The translations under genes and the position numbers were made by a program. The notes under the pieces are model-generated. The model saw nothing but the letters and a program-made list of their open reading frames with translations, ran no database searches and had not been told where the DNA came from. A stretch of 64,000 bases of DNA from Rubricoccus sp038746605. Lineage in GTDB: Bacteria > Bacteroidota > Rhodothermia > Rhodothermales > Rubricoccaceae. Shown one piece after another: positions 32,501 through 40,440 of the stretch. The DNA is taken from NCBI GenBank assembly GCA_038746605.1, contig JBCDKM010000006.1, positions 124,001 through 188,000 of the forward strand, in the 5' to 3' direction. Within the stretch, counting starts at the first letter, position 1. The number at the start of each line of letters is the position of its first letter.

Positions 32501-34219
32501 CGACGTGACCCCCGAGCCCGTCACGAGGAAGAGGCCCTCGTTGACGAGCCGCCCCGTTCCATCGGCGGTGCGTGCGCCGGTGCTGACGGAGAACGTGCTG
32601 CCGAAATCCACCACACCGGAGGCGGCATTCCGCACTACAGCCCCCTCGTTGATGGTCGTGAAACGGGTAGCCCGCACGGTGCCCTCGTTCACGAATACCG
32701 CCTGCCGCACCGTCAGCCCGTTCCCCTCGACTCGGACGAGGCCGGTGTTGCGAAGCTCACCGCCCGCGCTCGTGAACGCCGCGGAACGGCCACTTCCAGG
32801 CGAGACCGTCAGACCTGTCCCGCCGAGCGCCAGTATCACACCGCCAGAGGCCGCCGCGAACGTTCCCGACGAGCCGAGAAAGAGCGTGCCCTCGATGTCT
32901 CCGGAGAGCGTCCCACCGACCTCGAAGACCCCGCTCAAGCCCGTGTTGCTCGACGTCAGGTTCGCGAAGCTCCCCTCGGCGATGTCGAAGGTCACGTCCC
33001 GCAGCGTGCCCTCGCCAACCAGGAGCGACGGCGCCGAGACTTCCAGCGTCGCCCCGTCGAGGTCCAACGGCACGCCCAGCGTCGACCCACTGCTGCCACG
33101 CGCGGCGATGCGCCCGCTCCCGCGGATGACCTCGCCATCGACCCCGTCGAGCACGCTTCCGCTCGTGATTTCGATCAGACCCGAGGACCGGTTCTCGATC
33201 TCTGCGCCTTCGTCCAGCGTTAGAATCGACTCGACGGCGATCACCCCCTCGTTGCGCAGCGTCACGCCCCGGATGGTGTGCCGACCCTCCACGGAGATCC
33301 GGCCGGTGTTAGTGAACGCCCCGCCCGCACTCGTGAAGAAGGTCGCGAAGCCGCTCCCTGGCTCCAGCTTGATCCCGGCCCCCTGAACATCGAGCGTCGC
33401 GCCATCCGCGCCCGCCGCGAGCGTCGCGCTGCCGTCGAACTCGACCTCGCCTGCCGGGCTGCCCGAGAGCGTGCCCGTAACCTCGAAGACGCCGCTGCTG
33501 CCGTTGCCCGCGCGGAAGAACAACTCGGCGCCTTCCGGCACCTCGAACGTGCCACCGGCCCAGCGGCCCTGAGCCTGGAAGCTCGCACTCCCGGCAGTGA
33601 TGGCGACGGTGCCGCCCGCGAGGTCGAGGTCGCCCCGGAACGTGGTCGAGCGCGGCAGCTGGCCTTCGGTGTCGAAGAGCAACGTGCCCCCGACGATGAC
33701 GCGCGAGCGGGAGCCCTCAGTGCCGGAGCCGATGTTGACCGAGCTGATGCCCGTGCGGACGCGGAGCGTACCACCCGAGGCCACGTCCACCGTCCCGCCG
33801 TCGGAGAGCAACTCGCTGCTGCTACGGTGAACGAGCGTGCCCTCAACCGAGAGCGTGTTCTCCACACGGAAGAGGCCACCGCAGCGCGTCCCGCAGTTTT
33901 CGAGTTGCAGGACGCCATTGGGCCCAACCGTGCCTTCTGTGAGTGAGGTGAGGCTGCGGTCGAGGACGAGCGTCTGCGTGCCGCTGGCGCCGCCGAGGAC
34001 GAGCCCCGCAAGCCCCTGGTCGCGGTCGAGCGAGACGATATAGGTGCCGGGCTCGGTGATGCAGGCGGTATCGCCCGCCTCGGGGGCACCGTCGGACCAG
34101 TTGGCGTCATCGGACCAGTCGCCGTCCGACGCGTTGATCCACGAGGTGGTGCACGTTTGCGCCGATGCCGAGACCACGAGAAATCCGAGGGCGCTGAGGA
34201 GAACGAGCGTGCGGAGCAT
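29567..34219 (-). CDS. Giant secreted beta-helix adhesin-like protein with T9SS sorting domain (tandem paralogue 1)
   Basis: A 1550-residue secreted protein, start ATG 34219 (a TTG two codons earlier is possible). Signal peptide MLRTLVLLSALGFLVVSASAQ. Residues ~22-80 (CTTSWINASDGDWSDDANWS, GDTACITEPGTYIVSLDRDQ) match the start of many autotransporter-like passenger repeats. A long beta-helix region follows to ~660 with Gly-rich repeats (IRGVTLRNEGVIAVESILTL, GSGRIAARGSSGSTLGVPLD). The middle part (~790-1170) is mixed alpha/beta. At ~1190-1400 there is a DUF11/DUF7619-type Ig domain (DPIEYTIRFENLPEATAPAT, VIENDASIVFDFNP). The C-terminal ~80 residues are the T9SS type A domain (APNPVQSAAVLRW, YDLRGREVAVLAEG, LANGVYLVRL). 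It is a tandem copy of 34340-39595. Confidence 0.9.
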   Translation of the reverse strand: MLRTLVLLSALGFLVVSASAQTCTTSWINASDGDWSDDANWSDGAPEAGDTACITEPGTYIVSLDRDQGLAGLVLGGASGTQTLVLDRSLTSLTEGTVGPNGVLQLENCGTRCGGLFRVENTLSVEGTLVHRSSSELLSDGGTVDVASGGTLRVRTGISSVNIGSGTEGSRSRVIVGGTLLFDTEGQLPRSTTFRGDLDLAGGTVAITAGSASFQAQGRWAGGTFEVPEGAELFFRAGNGSSGVFEVTGTLSGSPAGEVEFDGSATLAAGADGATLDVQGAGIKLEPGSGFATFFTSAGGAFTNTGRISVEGRHTIRGVTLRNEGVIAVESILTLDEGAEIENRSSGLIEITSGSVLDGVDGEVIRGSGRIAARGSSGSTLGVPLDLDGATLEVSAPSLLVGEGTLRDVTFDIAEGSFANLTSSNTGLSGVFEVGGTLSGDIEGTLFLGSSGTFAAASGGVILALGGTGLTVSPGSGRSAAFTSAGGELRNTGLVRVEGNGLTVRQAVFVNEGTVRATRFTTINEGAVVRNAASGVVDFGSTFSVSTGARTADGTGRLVNEGLFLVTGSGVTSFGGTLRSQAGSEIRPTLGANVQLEAPGSAALPDGARLTGNGRANLRSRELFLEGTISPGTDAQPLDTLRTSNWLRFSPVAGNPQLVVDVGSGGASDLVEHTRGSGPAGSVQLAGALIVRVAEGYTPQIGDTFTVLRTTNTSGDIQGDFAQVFAVGAPDGIAFVSERNADNSAVLVRAVEAASGGAIVVSETDPVGGGIRRLILSGPGARGVGSARLECTDCLDAEAFGTIAGDLSVAGGLTELRFDLTSPRAYGFYDLVLTQPGLDDARVPLTVRPLITAVNVDVDRDNGMRMWPANGPGQIHNFSWYDFYVRTNDIRGAAPFLLFERPVPDRTSMILASTHDPRRTASARIYNSLIADDPFEPALAFARLPPISNEAFETGIEVGLRIDPDAVLFPDEMPTGPDDDRIPFGEGQVLTISSQNNISIERAERLMEIAIRAASDASLSAYLSALDLADPEALGEAVRFALGSGAARYVQGVRPLLDRFVEEASATVQAPADLASGAEDAFNAALRTAAEDFTTDISASLLDGFAGSAAVAALLQAEFDALEIEPDLTSDGRSLVSDNDEPLPPAGQQCKNGNYYQLARGGKWFKCPPPSGPADPNDKVASNEDLSCEYEAATVDGVETFRCARAYLPISRAGDPIEYTIRFENLPEATAPATLVTITDLLDSRFDPSTLEVVSTSSDSTFSFSVQGQEVTFRFVGIDLPPNVTSPEGEGYVTFRVAPHSPLVAGDVIENDASIVFDFNPAIETGTVIHEAREVSDLGTFIIAPDIVQEGQPFVFEVSAFNIVGDPASGATVTVSTGGASIASAQAPAGSCTVGTEVVCQFDTLSEEQAELITIMLDDPPRGIYALSSSITYAGFDGFEANNLDLVSSGVVGVSVEDDNGFPREVRLASIAPNPVQSAAVLRWGVPQATAVDLRIYDLRGREVAVLAEGEAVQAGWHETTWRPDLANGVYLVRLMVGAEVRTKKLLVVR

Positions 34220-34246
34220 ATCCAAGCAAAGAGAGTGCAGACCCCA

Positions 34247-34273
34247 ATCGGAAGCCCGACACAGATCGGCTCA
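34247..34273 (-). promoter_or_regulatory. Candidate promoter TGAGCC-N15-TCCGAT (copy 2)
   Basis: TGAGCC (34273-34268) and TCCGAT (34252-34247) on the minus strand, 15-nt spacing, 27 nt before ATG 34219. Same boxes and spacing as the three other copies. Confidence 0.7.
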
Positions 34274-34290
34274 CGCGGCGCTGCCTTTTT

Positions 34291-34323
34291 CGGCCTCTGC
34301 CGAGATCGTCCCGGCAGAGGCCG
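34291..34323 (-). terminator. Hairpin between the two giant T9SS genes
   Basis: CGGCCTCTGCCG (34291-34302) and CGGCAGAGGCCG (34312-34323) form a perfect 12-bp stem with a 9-nt loop, 16 nt after the stop of the upstream gene on the minus strand. The T5 run at 34286-34290 lies on the wrong side for a minus-strand U-tract, so if it terminates transcription it does so without one. Confidence 0.75.
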
Positions 34324-34339
34324 ACGCCTGTCCGTGCGC

Positions 34340-37300
34340 CTACCGGATCACGACCAGCTTCTTCGTCCGCACCTCCGTTCCCGCCATCAGGCGCACGAGG
34401 TAGACGCCACTCGCGAGGTCCGGTCGCCACGTCGTCTCGTGCCACCCTGCAGCAACACGCTCTCCCTCCGAGAGAACGGCCACCTCGCGGCCTCGGAGGT
34501 CGTAGACGCGCAGGTCCACCGCCGTCGCTGTCGGCACGCCCCAGCGGAGAGTCGTCGCGTGATGGACCGGGTTCGGCGCGACGCGGGCGAGCCGCACCTC
34601 GCGCGGGAGTCCGTCCACATCGTCCTCTACGCTCACGCCGACCACGCCCGCCGTGACGGCGTCCGAGTCATTGACAGGGAAGGCATCGAAGGCCGCAGAG
34701 GCGATCTCGGTCGAGAGGGTGTACGTGCCGCTCGGCGGGTCGTCCAGTTCTACCGCGACCGTGATGACGTCGCCGGACTGGAGGTCGCTCAGCGCGCACG
34801 TCACGACGCCGGTGCCCTGGCCGGAGCAGGTTCCCTCCGTCGGGACGGCCGTCGCGATGGGCGTGCCTGCTGAGATCGTCAGCGTCGCCTCCGCGACTGG
34901 GTCGCCGATGGTGTGCACGGCAAGGACTTCGAACGCGAAGGAATCCCCCTCCTCTACTTCTTCCGGTGCGTCCAGCGCGGTGCCGAGGTCGGCCGTCTCG
35001 CGAAGCTCGTGGATCACCGCAGGCGTCTCGATGGGCGGGTTGAAGTCGAACACGATGCCCGCCTCGTTGCGGATCTCGGTCCCCGGTGCGAGCCCGGTCC
35101 GGGGCCGGACGCCGAAGCTCACGAAGCCTTCGCCCTCGGGCGCCTCCACGTTCGGCGGGAGATCGATACCCGTGAAGCGGAAGGTGACGACCTGGCCTTC
35201 CACTGTGTAGGAGAAGGTGGAGTCCGAGGAGGTCCCGTAGACCTCCAGCGTGCTCGGGTCCAGGCTGGGGTCCAGCACGTCGGTGATGGTGACGAACTCC
35301 GCAGCGGCGGTGGCCTCGGGCAGGTTCTCGAAGGCGATCTGGTAAGGAATTACGTCCTCTGCACTCTGAAGCGGGACGAAGTAGCGCACACAGCGCGGGA
35401 CCTCCTCGCCATCCACGACGACGGTACCGAGCTCGCAGAGATAGGGACTGGTCGTCGTCTTGTCGTTCGGGTCGTAGGGGCCGCAGGCACCGGAGCCTGC
35501 GCCGCCACCTGCGCCGCCACTGGAGCCCCCGCTACTGACCCCATTCACCGCCCTCAGGTTGTTGCCCGTGAGTGTCGTCCCGGCATTCGATAAGGAGCCA
35601 CAGCCGCCGAAGGGCGAGGGCGGGATCGGGATGTTGCCTGTCGTGCCGGTCACTCGGCGTCCCTGCTGCGACTGCTTCTCGGCAGCGCCCGGCATCAGGT
35701 CGTCCAGGGCGACCCCGTCGAACGTGTCCCCGAGGTCGGCGAGTTCCTCCAAGAAGAGATCGCGCACGTCGGCAGGTGCGGTGTTGACGGCGTCGTTGCT
35801 GGCCTGCGCGATCTGCGCGATGACCGTCCCACCCGCCGCGTCGAGAGCATCGAAGAACTCAGCCTCGGCCGCCTCGATGAGCGCCTGGGACGCCCCGAGT
35901 TCGCCGAGCACGATGGCCAGCCCCTCGCTCGGATCTGCGATGTAGCTCCGCTGTCGGCTGAGCATGTTCGCCGTCGCGTCTGAGACGGCACCGGGATCCC
36001 CGGCGTCCACGCTCGCGAGGAACGCCGTGAGCGCCCCCGTTCCGCGAAGCCCAGCCTCGAAGGCCTCCGCCATTCGCTCCAGTGACATGTGGTTCGAGGA
36101 GGCGTAGCGGATGACGAAGCCCTCGCCGAAGGGGACGCGGTCGTCGTCGGGGCCGGTGGGCTCTTGGTCGGGGAACAGCACGTCGGAGGGATCGAGGCGC
36201 TGAGCTAGCACGACCCCGACCGGGCTCGACGGGGGGACCGCGCCAAAGACGAACGTCAGGTCACGCCCCGCCTCTTCGTCCTCGAACACTCGCGCGGCCG
36301 TGCGCAGGAGCCGCTGCTGCGAGTCGAGAGACCACTCCACGACTGGCTCTGGGTAATCGAAGACGTAGAACGGGTACGACGCGACAGGGCTGTTGCCATT
36401 GACGAGGAGTTGGAGGTAGCTCGGATTTCCCTTGTCGGGGCGGACTCCGGCGCCCGAAAGCACACTCTCCCGGATGAGCGCGAACGAGAGGAACGGCCGC
36501 ACGACGAACGGAAGCGTCGTGTCTGGAAGGGCCTCTCGGCTCAGCACGAGGTCGTAGAAGCCGAACGCGCGCGGGCTCGTGAGGTCGAAGGCGACCAGCC
36601 CGACTGCGTCATCACCGCGCAGGCTCGCCTCGACGGTCCCAGCGGCCTGGGGATCCAGGCACGACGTGCACTCCAGACGGGCACCCGTGACACTGGTCAC
36701 ACCGGGACCCGTGAGGAAGAACTGCCGCTCCCCACCGCCGACCAACGACGACGCGGAGACGACGATGGGCCCTCCGGGCTCGACCTCGACGACCCGCACG
36801 ATCACCTCGGTGTTGGTGGCATTGCGCTCGGTCACGAACCCGATCCCATCAGGGGCCCCGGCCGATACGACGAGGTCGAAGTCTCCGACGATGTCGTTGG
36901 TCGCATTCGTCGTGCGGAGGACCGTGAAGGTGTCTCCGGGCTGCGGCGTGTAGCCGTCCGCGACGCGGAGGAAGAGCGTGCCCCCGAGCCGGACCGATCC
37001 GGCCGGACCCGGGCCCCTCACGGTCTCGAGAACATCGCTCCCCGTCTCGTCCACATCGATCACGAGGCGGGCTACCCCAGTCGCGCTGGAGAAGAAGGTC
37101 CAGGGGCCGTAGGTGAGCGTGCCGATGGGCGCTTCGTCGGTTCCCGGGCTGATGTCGCCCTCGATGAACAGATTGCCGGTAAAGTCGGAGATCCGGCCCG
37201 TGCCCGTGAGGGCGGCACCTGCCGGGATGGAGGCGGAGCCCGGCGCGAAGATCTGTGCCTCCGCTCCCTCCAGGACACGGACTTCAGAGCCAGGTCGCCC

Positions 37301-39595
37301 GCGAAGCTCACCGATGGCCGAGCGTCCATTCCCGCTGGAGAGGATCAGGCCCTCGTTGGTGAGCTGACCCGAGCCATCGAGGGAACTGGAACTGCCTCCG
37401 CCCTGGAAGTCGATGATCCCGCCCGGTGAGTTGACGAACGTTCCGCCCGCCTGGAAAAAGAGACGCGTCTGCACCCGGACCGTCCCCTCGTTGCTTACGA
37501 TCCCCTCGCGGACTCGCAGCCCGTTGCCTCCAATCGTCACGAGCCCCGTGTTCATCAGTCGCCCTCCACGGCTGGTGAACGCCGACGACTGCCCACTTCC
37601 AGGCGAGACCAGGAGGCCGGTCCCGCCGAACGCCAGGGCGCCTCCGCCCTCCGCTCCCGCGAAGGAGCCTCCAGAGGAGAGTGTCAGGCTGCCACCGATA
37701 TCCCCCGTGAGCGTCCCGCCAATCTCGAACACGCCGTTCAGCCCCTCGCCGTTGCTCGATGTGAACGAGAGCGTGCTGTTCTCGGCGACGTCGAATGCGA
37801 CATCGCGAAGAGCGCCGCCGCTGAGTTGGAGTCCCTGGGCCGTCACCTGGACCGTCGCGCCGTCGAGGTCGACCGGGACCGTGATAGAGGAGCGACCATT
37901 GGGCACGGCTGCGATCCGCCCGCGCCCGATGAGTCGTCCACCTTCCGATCCTCCCCGGATGCTCCCTCCGCTGGAGAGCACGAGGTCTCCGGAGCCTCGG
38001 TTGTCAAACGTCGCGTCCTCCTCCAGGCGCAGCGTCGACTCCACATTCACGCGGCCCTGATTGCGGAGCGTGGCATCGTTGATCCAGAGGCCGTTGCCTC
38101 GCACCGTGATCTGGCCGGTGTTGGTGAACGTGCCGCCCGAGCTACGGAAGAAGGTGGACTGCCCGCTCCCGGGCGTGACCGAGACACCCGTCCCACCGAA
38201 GGCGAGCGTCACGCCTCCCGTTCCCGCCGTCAGCGTGGAGCCGCTGGTGAACTCGACGCTACCGACGGGGGTGCCAGAAAGGGTTCCAGTCACGGCATAC
38301 TCACCGAACGTGAGCCACATGGCCCGGTCCTGAGCCACGTCGAACTCGACATCACGGAGGGCACCCCCGCTGCTGAACTGAAGGCGATTGCTGGCGACCT
38401 CGACCGTCGCGCCGTCGAAATCGACCGGGACGCCGATGGTAGAGTTCGCGCCTCCAGAAGCGTCCAGTCTCGCGCTGACTCGGCCCCTGCTCCGCAACGT
38501 CCCGCCATCTGCACCGCCGGTGATTCCTGCACCGTCCAAAAGGGCGACTTCGCCCGACGACTGATTGTCGACCACGGCGCCTTCTTCCATCCGAAGAGTG
38601 CTGCGAAGGACCAGTTCGCCCTCGTTGCGGAGCGTCACATCGTTGACCCGGAGGCCGTTGCCTCGGATTTCGACCCGCCCCGTGTTCGTGAACGCGCCGC
38701 CCGCGCTGCGGAAGAACGTGCTCTGCCCACTGCCCGGATTCGTCACGATTCCAGTGCCGCCGATCTCCAGCGTCGCGCCCCCCGTACCGGCCGTCAGTGT
38801 GCTGCCACCGCCGAACTCCAGCCGACCTACGGGCGCGCCCGTGAACGTGCCCGTGGCCTCGTAGATGCCCGTGCTTCCGTTACCGCTGAGGAACCAGAGG
38901 AAGCCGTTCTCGGGCACGTCGAAGGTGCCGCCGGTCCAGGTCCCCTGGCTGCTGAAATCGATGCGACCGTTCGTGGCGGCGATGGTGCCCCCTGCGAGAT
39001 CCAGGTCGCCCCGGACGCCCATCGAGCGGCCTGTCCCGCCCTCGGCGTCGAAGAAGAGCGTGCCCCGAACGACAATCCGGGAGCGTACCCCGGTGCCAGA
39101 GCCCATCGCGGCGGAGTTGATGCCGGTGCGAACGCGGAGAGTACCGCCCGGCGCGATATCGACGGTCCCTCCCTGGCTGAGAAGCCCGACGCCGTTGCGG
39201 TGAACGAGCGTGCCCTCGACCGTCAGCGTCCCCGTGACGTTCGGAAGGCCGTCACAGTCTCCACAGTTGGCGCTGTTCTCAATCACGATGACGCCGTTGG
39301 GACCAATCGTGCCAGCACCGAGCGGGGCGAGCGTACCGTCTAGGAGGAGCGTCTGCGTACCGCTGCTGCCGCCCACGACCAGTTCGGCCAGTTCCTGGTC
39401 CCGGTCGAGCGTGACGGTGTAGGTACCGGGCTCGGTGATGCAGGCGGTATCGCCCGCCTCGGGGGCACCGTCGGACCAGTTGGCGTCGTCGGACCAGTCG
39501 CCGTCCGAGGCGTTGCTCCACGAGGTAGTGCATGTCTGCGCCGAGGCGGAGGCAGCGAGTGCCGTCAGCGCGACGAGAGAAAGGAGACGGAACAT
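34340..39595 (-). CDS. Giant secreted beta-helix adhesin-like protein with T9SS sorting domain (tandem paralogue 2)
   Basis: A 1751-residue secreted protein. Signal peptide MFRLLSLVALTALAASASAQ, then an N-terminal CTTSW-N-ASDGDWSDDANWSDG segment almost identical to paralogue 1. Residues ~75-800 are a long beta-helix with at least three large repeats built from 'TNTG-(R/Q)-(V/I)-x-(I/V)-RGNGL' and 'LRNEGELVLRSTLRMEEGAV'-like units. A mixed domain follows at ~920-1330, then a DUF11/DUF7619-type Ig domain with DVIPYQIAFENLPEATAAAE and EIRNEAGIVFDFNPPIE. The last ~80 residues are the T9SS type A domain (APNPVHHATTLRWGVP, YDLRGREVAVLSEG). The extra ~200 residues relative to paralogue 1 lie mainly in the beta-helix, consistent with repeat expansion. 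Confidence 0.9.
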   Translation of the reverse strand: MFRLLSLVALTALAASASAQTCTTSWSNASDGDWSDDANWSDGAPEAGDTACITEPGTYTVTLDRDQELAELVVGGSSGTQTLLLDGTLAPLGAGTIGPNGVIVIENSANCGDCDGLPNVTGTLTVEGTLVHRNGVGLLSQGGTVDIAPGGTLRVRTGINSAAMGSGTGVRSRIVVRGTLFFDAEGGTGRSMGVRGDLDLAGGTIAATNGRIDFSSQGTWTGGTFDVPENGFLWFLSGNGSTGIYEATGTFTGAPVGRLEFGGGSTLTAGTGGATLEIGGTGIVTNPGSGQSTFFRSAGGAFTNTGRVEIRGNGLRVNDVTLRNEGELVLRSTLRMEEGAVVDNQSSGEVALLDGAGITGGADGGTLRSRGRVSARLDASGGANSTIGVPVDFDGATVEVASNRLQFSSGGALRDVEFDVAQDRAMWLTFGEYAVTGTLSGTPVGSVEFTSGSTLTAGTGGVTLAFGGTGVSVTPGSGQSTFFRSSGGTFTNTGQITVRGNGLWINDATLRNQGRVNVESTLRLEEDATFDNRGSGDLVLSSGGSIRGGSEGGRLIGRGRIAAVPNGRSSITVPVDLDGATVQVTAQGLQLSGGALRDVAFDVAENSTLSFTSSNGEGLNGVFEIGGTLTGDIGGSLTLSSGGSFAGAEGGGALAFGGTGLLVSPGSGQSSAFTSRGGRLMNTGLVTIGGNGLRVREGIVSNEGTVRVQTRLFFQAGGTFVNSPGGIIDFQGGGSSSSLDGSGQLTNEGLILSSGNGRSAIGELRGRPGSEVRVLEGAEAQIFAPGSASIPAGAALTGTGRISDFTGNLFIEGDISPGTDEAPIGTLTYGPWTFFSSATGVARLVIDVDETGSDVLETVRGPGPAGSVRLGGTLFLRVADGYTPQPGDTFTVLRTTNATNDIVGDFDLVVSAGAPDGIGFVTERNATNTEVIVRVVEVEPGGPIVVSASSLVGGGERQFFLTGPGVTSVTGARLECTSCLDPQAAGTVEASLRGDDAVGLVAFDLTSPRAFGFYDLVLSREALPDTTLPFVVRPFLSFALIRESVLSGAGVRPDKGNPSYLQLLVNGNSPVASYPFYVFDYPEPVVEWSLDSQQRLLRTAARVFEDEEAGRDLTFVFGAVPPSSPVGVVLAQRLDPSDVLFPDQEPTGPDDDRVPFGEGFVIRYASSNHMSLERMAEAFEAGLRGTGALTAFLASVDAGDPGAVSDATANMLSRQRSYIADPSEGLAIVLGELGASQALIEAAEAEFFDALDAAGGTVIAQIAQASNDAVNTAPADVRDLFLEELADLGDTFDGVALDDLMPGAAEKQSQQGRRVTGTTGNIPIPPSPFGGCGSLSNAGTTLTGNNLRAVNGVSSGGSSGGAGGGAGSGACGPYDPNDKTTTSPYLCELGTVVVDGEEVPRCVRYFVPLQSAEDVIPYQIAFENLPEATAAAEFVTITDVLDPSLDPSTLEVYGTSSDSTFSYTVEGQVVTFRFTGIDLPPNVEAPEGEGFVSFGVRPRTGLAPGTEIRNEAGIVFDFNPPIETPAVIHELRETADLGTALDAPEEVEEGDSFAFEVLAVHTIGDPVAEATLTISAGTPIATAVPTEGTCSGQGTGVVTCALSDLQSGDVITVAVELDDPPSGTYTLSTEIASAAFDAFPVNDSDAVTAGVVGVSVEDDVDGLPREVRLARVAPNPVHHATTLRWGVPTATAVDLRVYDLRGREVAVLSEGERVAAGWHETTWRPDLASGVYLVRLMAGTEVRTKKLVVIR

Positions 39596-39624
39596 GAGTG
39601 GGAGGGGCTGGGACTCCTCCTCCC

Positions 39625-39651
39625 ATCGGAAAGGTGCCGTCTATCGGCTCA
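39625..39651 (-). promoter_or_regulatory. Candidate promoter TGAGCC-N15-TCCGAT (copy 3)
   Basis: TGAGCC (39651-39646) and TCCGAT (39630-39625) on the minus strand, 15-nt spacing, 29 nt before ATG 39595. It lies in the short gap after the ABC ATPase gene, so the giant gene is transcribed on its own. Confidence 0.7.
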
Positions 39652-39670
39652 CAGCTTCGCGAGAAAACGC

Positions 39671-40399
39671 TCAGGCAGCCAACGCGAGCCCCTCGGGAGC
39701 CGTCCCCCCTCGCGCGAAGAAGGCCCGCAGTTCGGCGCGCGTGCTCGGCGTCGAGGGCGTGTCTCGCACGAGGCGTCCTTCGGAGAGCACGAGCACTCGC
39801 GAACACACGCCCACGATGTGATCGAGGTCATGGCTGGAGACGAGGACGGTGGCGCCGCGCCGCTCGCTCTCTCCGTGTAGCAGCGTCTCCAATGCGATTC
39901 TCGCACCGGGGTCCAGGTTAGCGAAGGGTTCGTCGAGGACGATCAACTCCGGCTCCGGCAGCATCGCGCCGACGATCCCGACTTTGGCGGCGTTGCCCAG
40001 CGAGAGGTCGCGGATGAGACCGCCTTCTAGCGCGGGGCCGAGGAAATCGGTATACCGCGCGAGACGCCGGTCGGCCTCCTCTGCGCTCACGGCGTACGCG
40101 CCCGAGACGAACCGGAGGTATTCCTTCGGACGGAGGTAGTCCACGAGAAACCGCGCATCCAGGAACGCCCCGACGCGCCGCTTCCAGGACTCATCGCGCG
40201 ATCCGACGCGGGCCCCCGCGAGTTCGACGTGGCCGGTCGTCGGACGGATGAGATCGAGCGCGAGGCGGAGCAGCGTGGTCTTGCCCGCGCCGTTGTTGCC
40301 CACGAGACCCACGCGTTCGCCCGCCTCCACGCGGAGGTCGCCGAGGTGAAGGGCGAGCGTCTCGCCGTATCGCTTGCTGAGACTGGAAGAGAGCAGCAT
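39671..40399 (-). CDS. ABC transporter ATP-binding protein (partner of DUF5687 membrane protein)
   Basis: A 242-residue ABC ATPase. Walker A G-N-N-G-A-G-K-T at residues 34-41 (GLVGNNGAGKTTLL), a signature region RDLSLGNAAKVGIVGAML in which the usual LSGGQ reads LSLGN, Walker B LIVLDEPFANLDPGARIALE, and a switch His in VLVSSHDLDHI. The ATG at 40399 is chosen: a longer open frame to 41266 exists but crosses the palindromic repeat and most of the upstream gene. Only one ATPase and one membrane protein are present, so the transporter is probably a homodimer pair exporting or importing an unknown substrate. It follows the DUF5687 gene by 41 nt and is probably in one unit with it. Confidence 0.88.
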   Translation of the reverse strand: MLLSSSLSKRYGETLALHLGDLRVEAGERVGLVGNNGAGKTTLLRLALDLIRPTTGHVELAGARVGSRDESWKRRVGAFLDARFLVDYLRPKEYLRFVSGAYAVSAEEADRRLARYTDFLGPALEGGLIRDLSLGNAAKVGIVGAMLPEPELIVLDEPFANLDPGARIALETLLHGESERRGATVLVSSHDLDHIVGVCSRVLVLSEGRLVRDTPSTPSTRAELRAFFARGGTAPEGLALAA

Positions 40400-40407
40400 G
40401 GGTTGGT

Positions 40408-40427
40408 CCGCCTCGGCACCGAGGCGG
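40408..40427 (-). repeat. Dispersed palindrome, short form, inside ABC operon
   Basis: CCGCCTCGGCACCGAGGCGG between the DUF5687 membrane gene and the ABC ATPase gene on the minus strand. Located between two genes of one unit it may reduce, rather than stop, transcription of the ATPase, or protect the upstream mRNA 3' end. Confidence 0.88.
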
Positions 40428-40440
40428 GCAAGGTGGTGGG

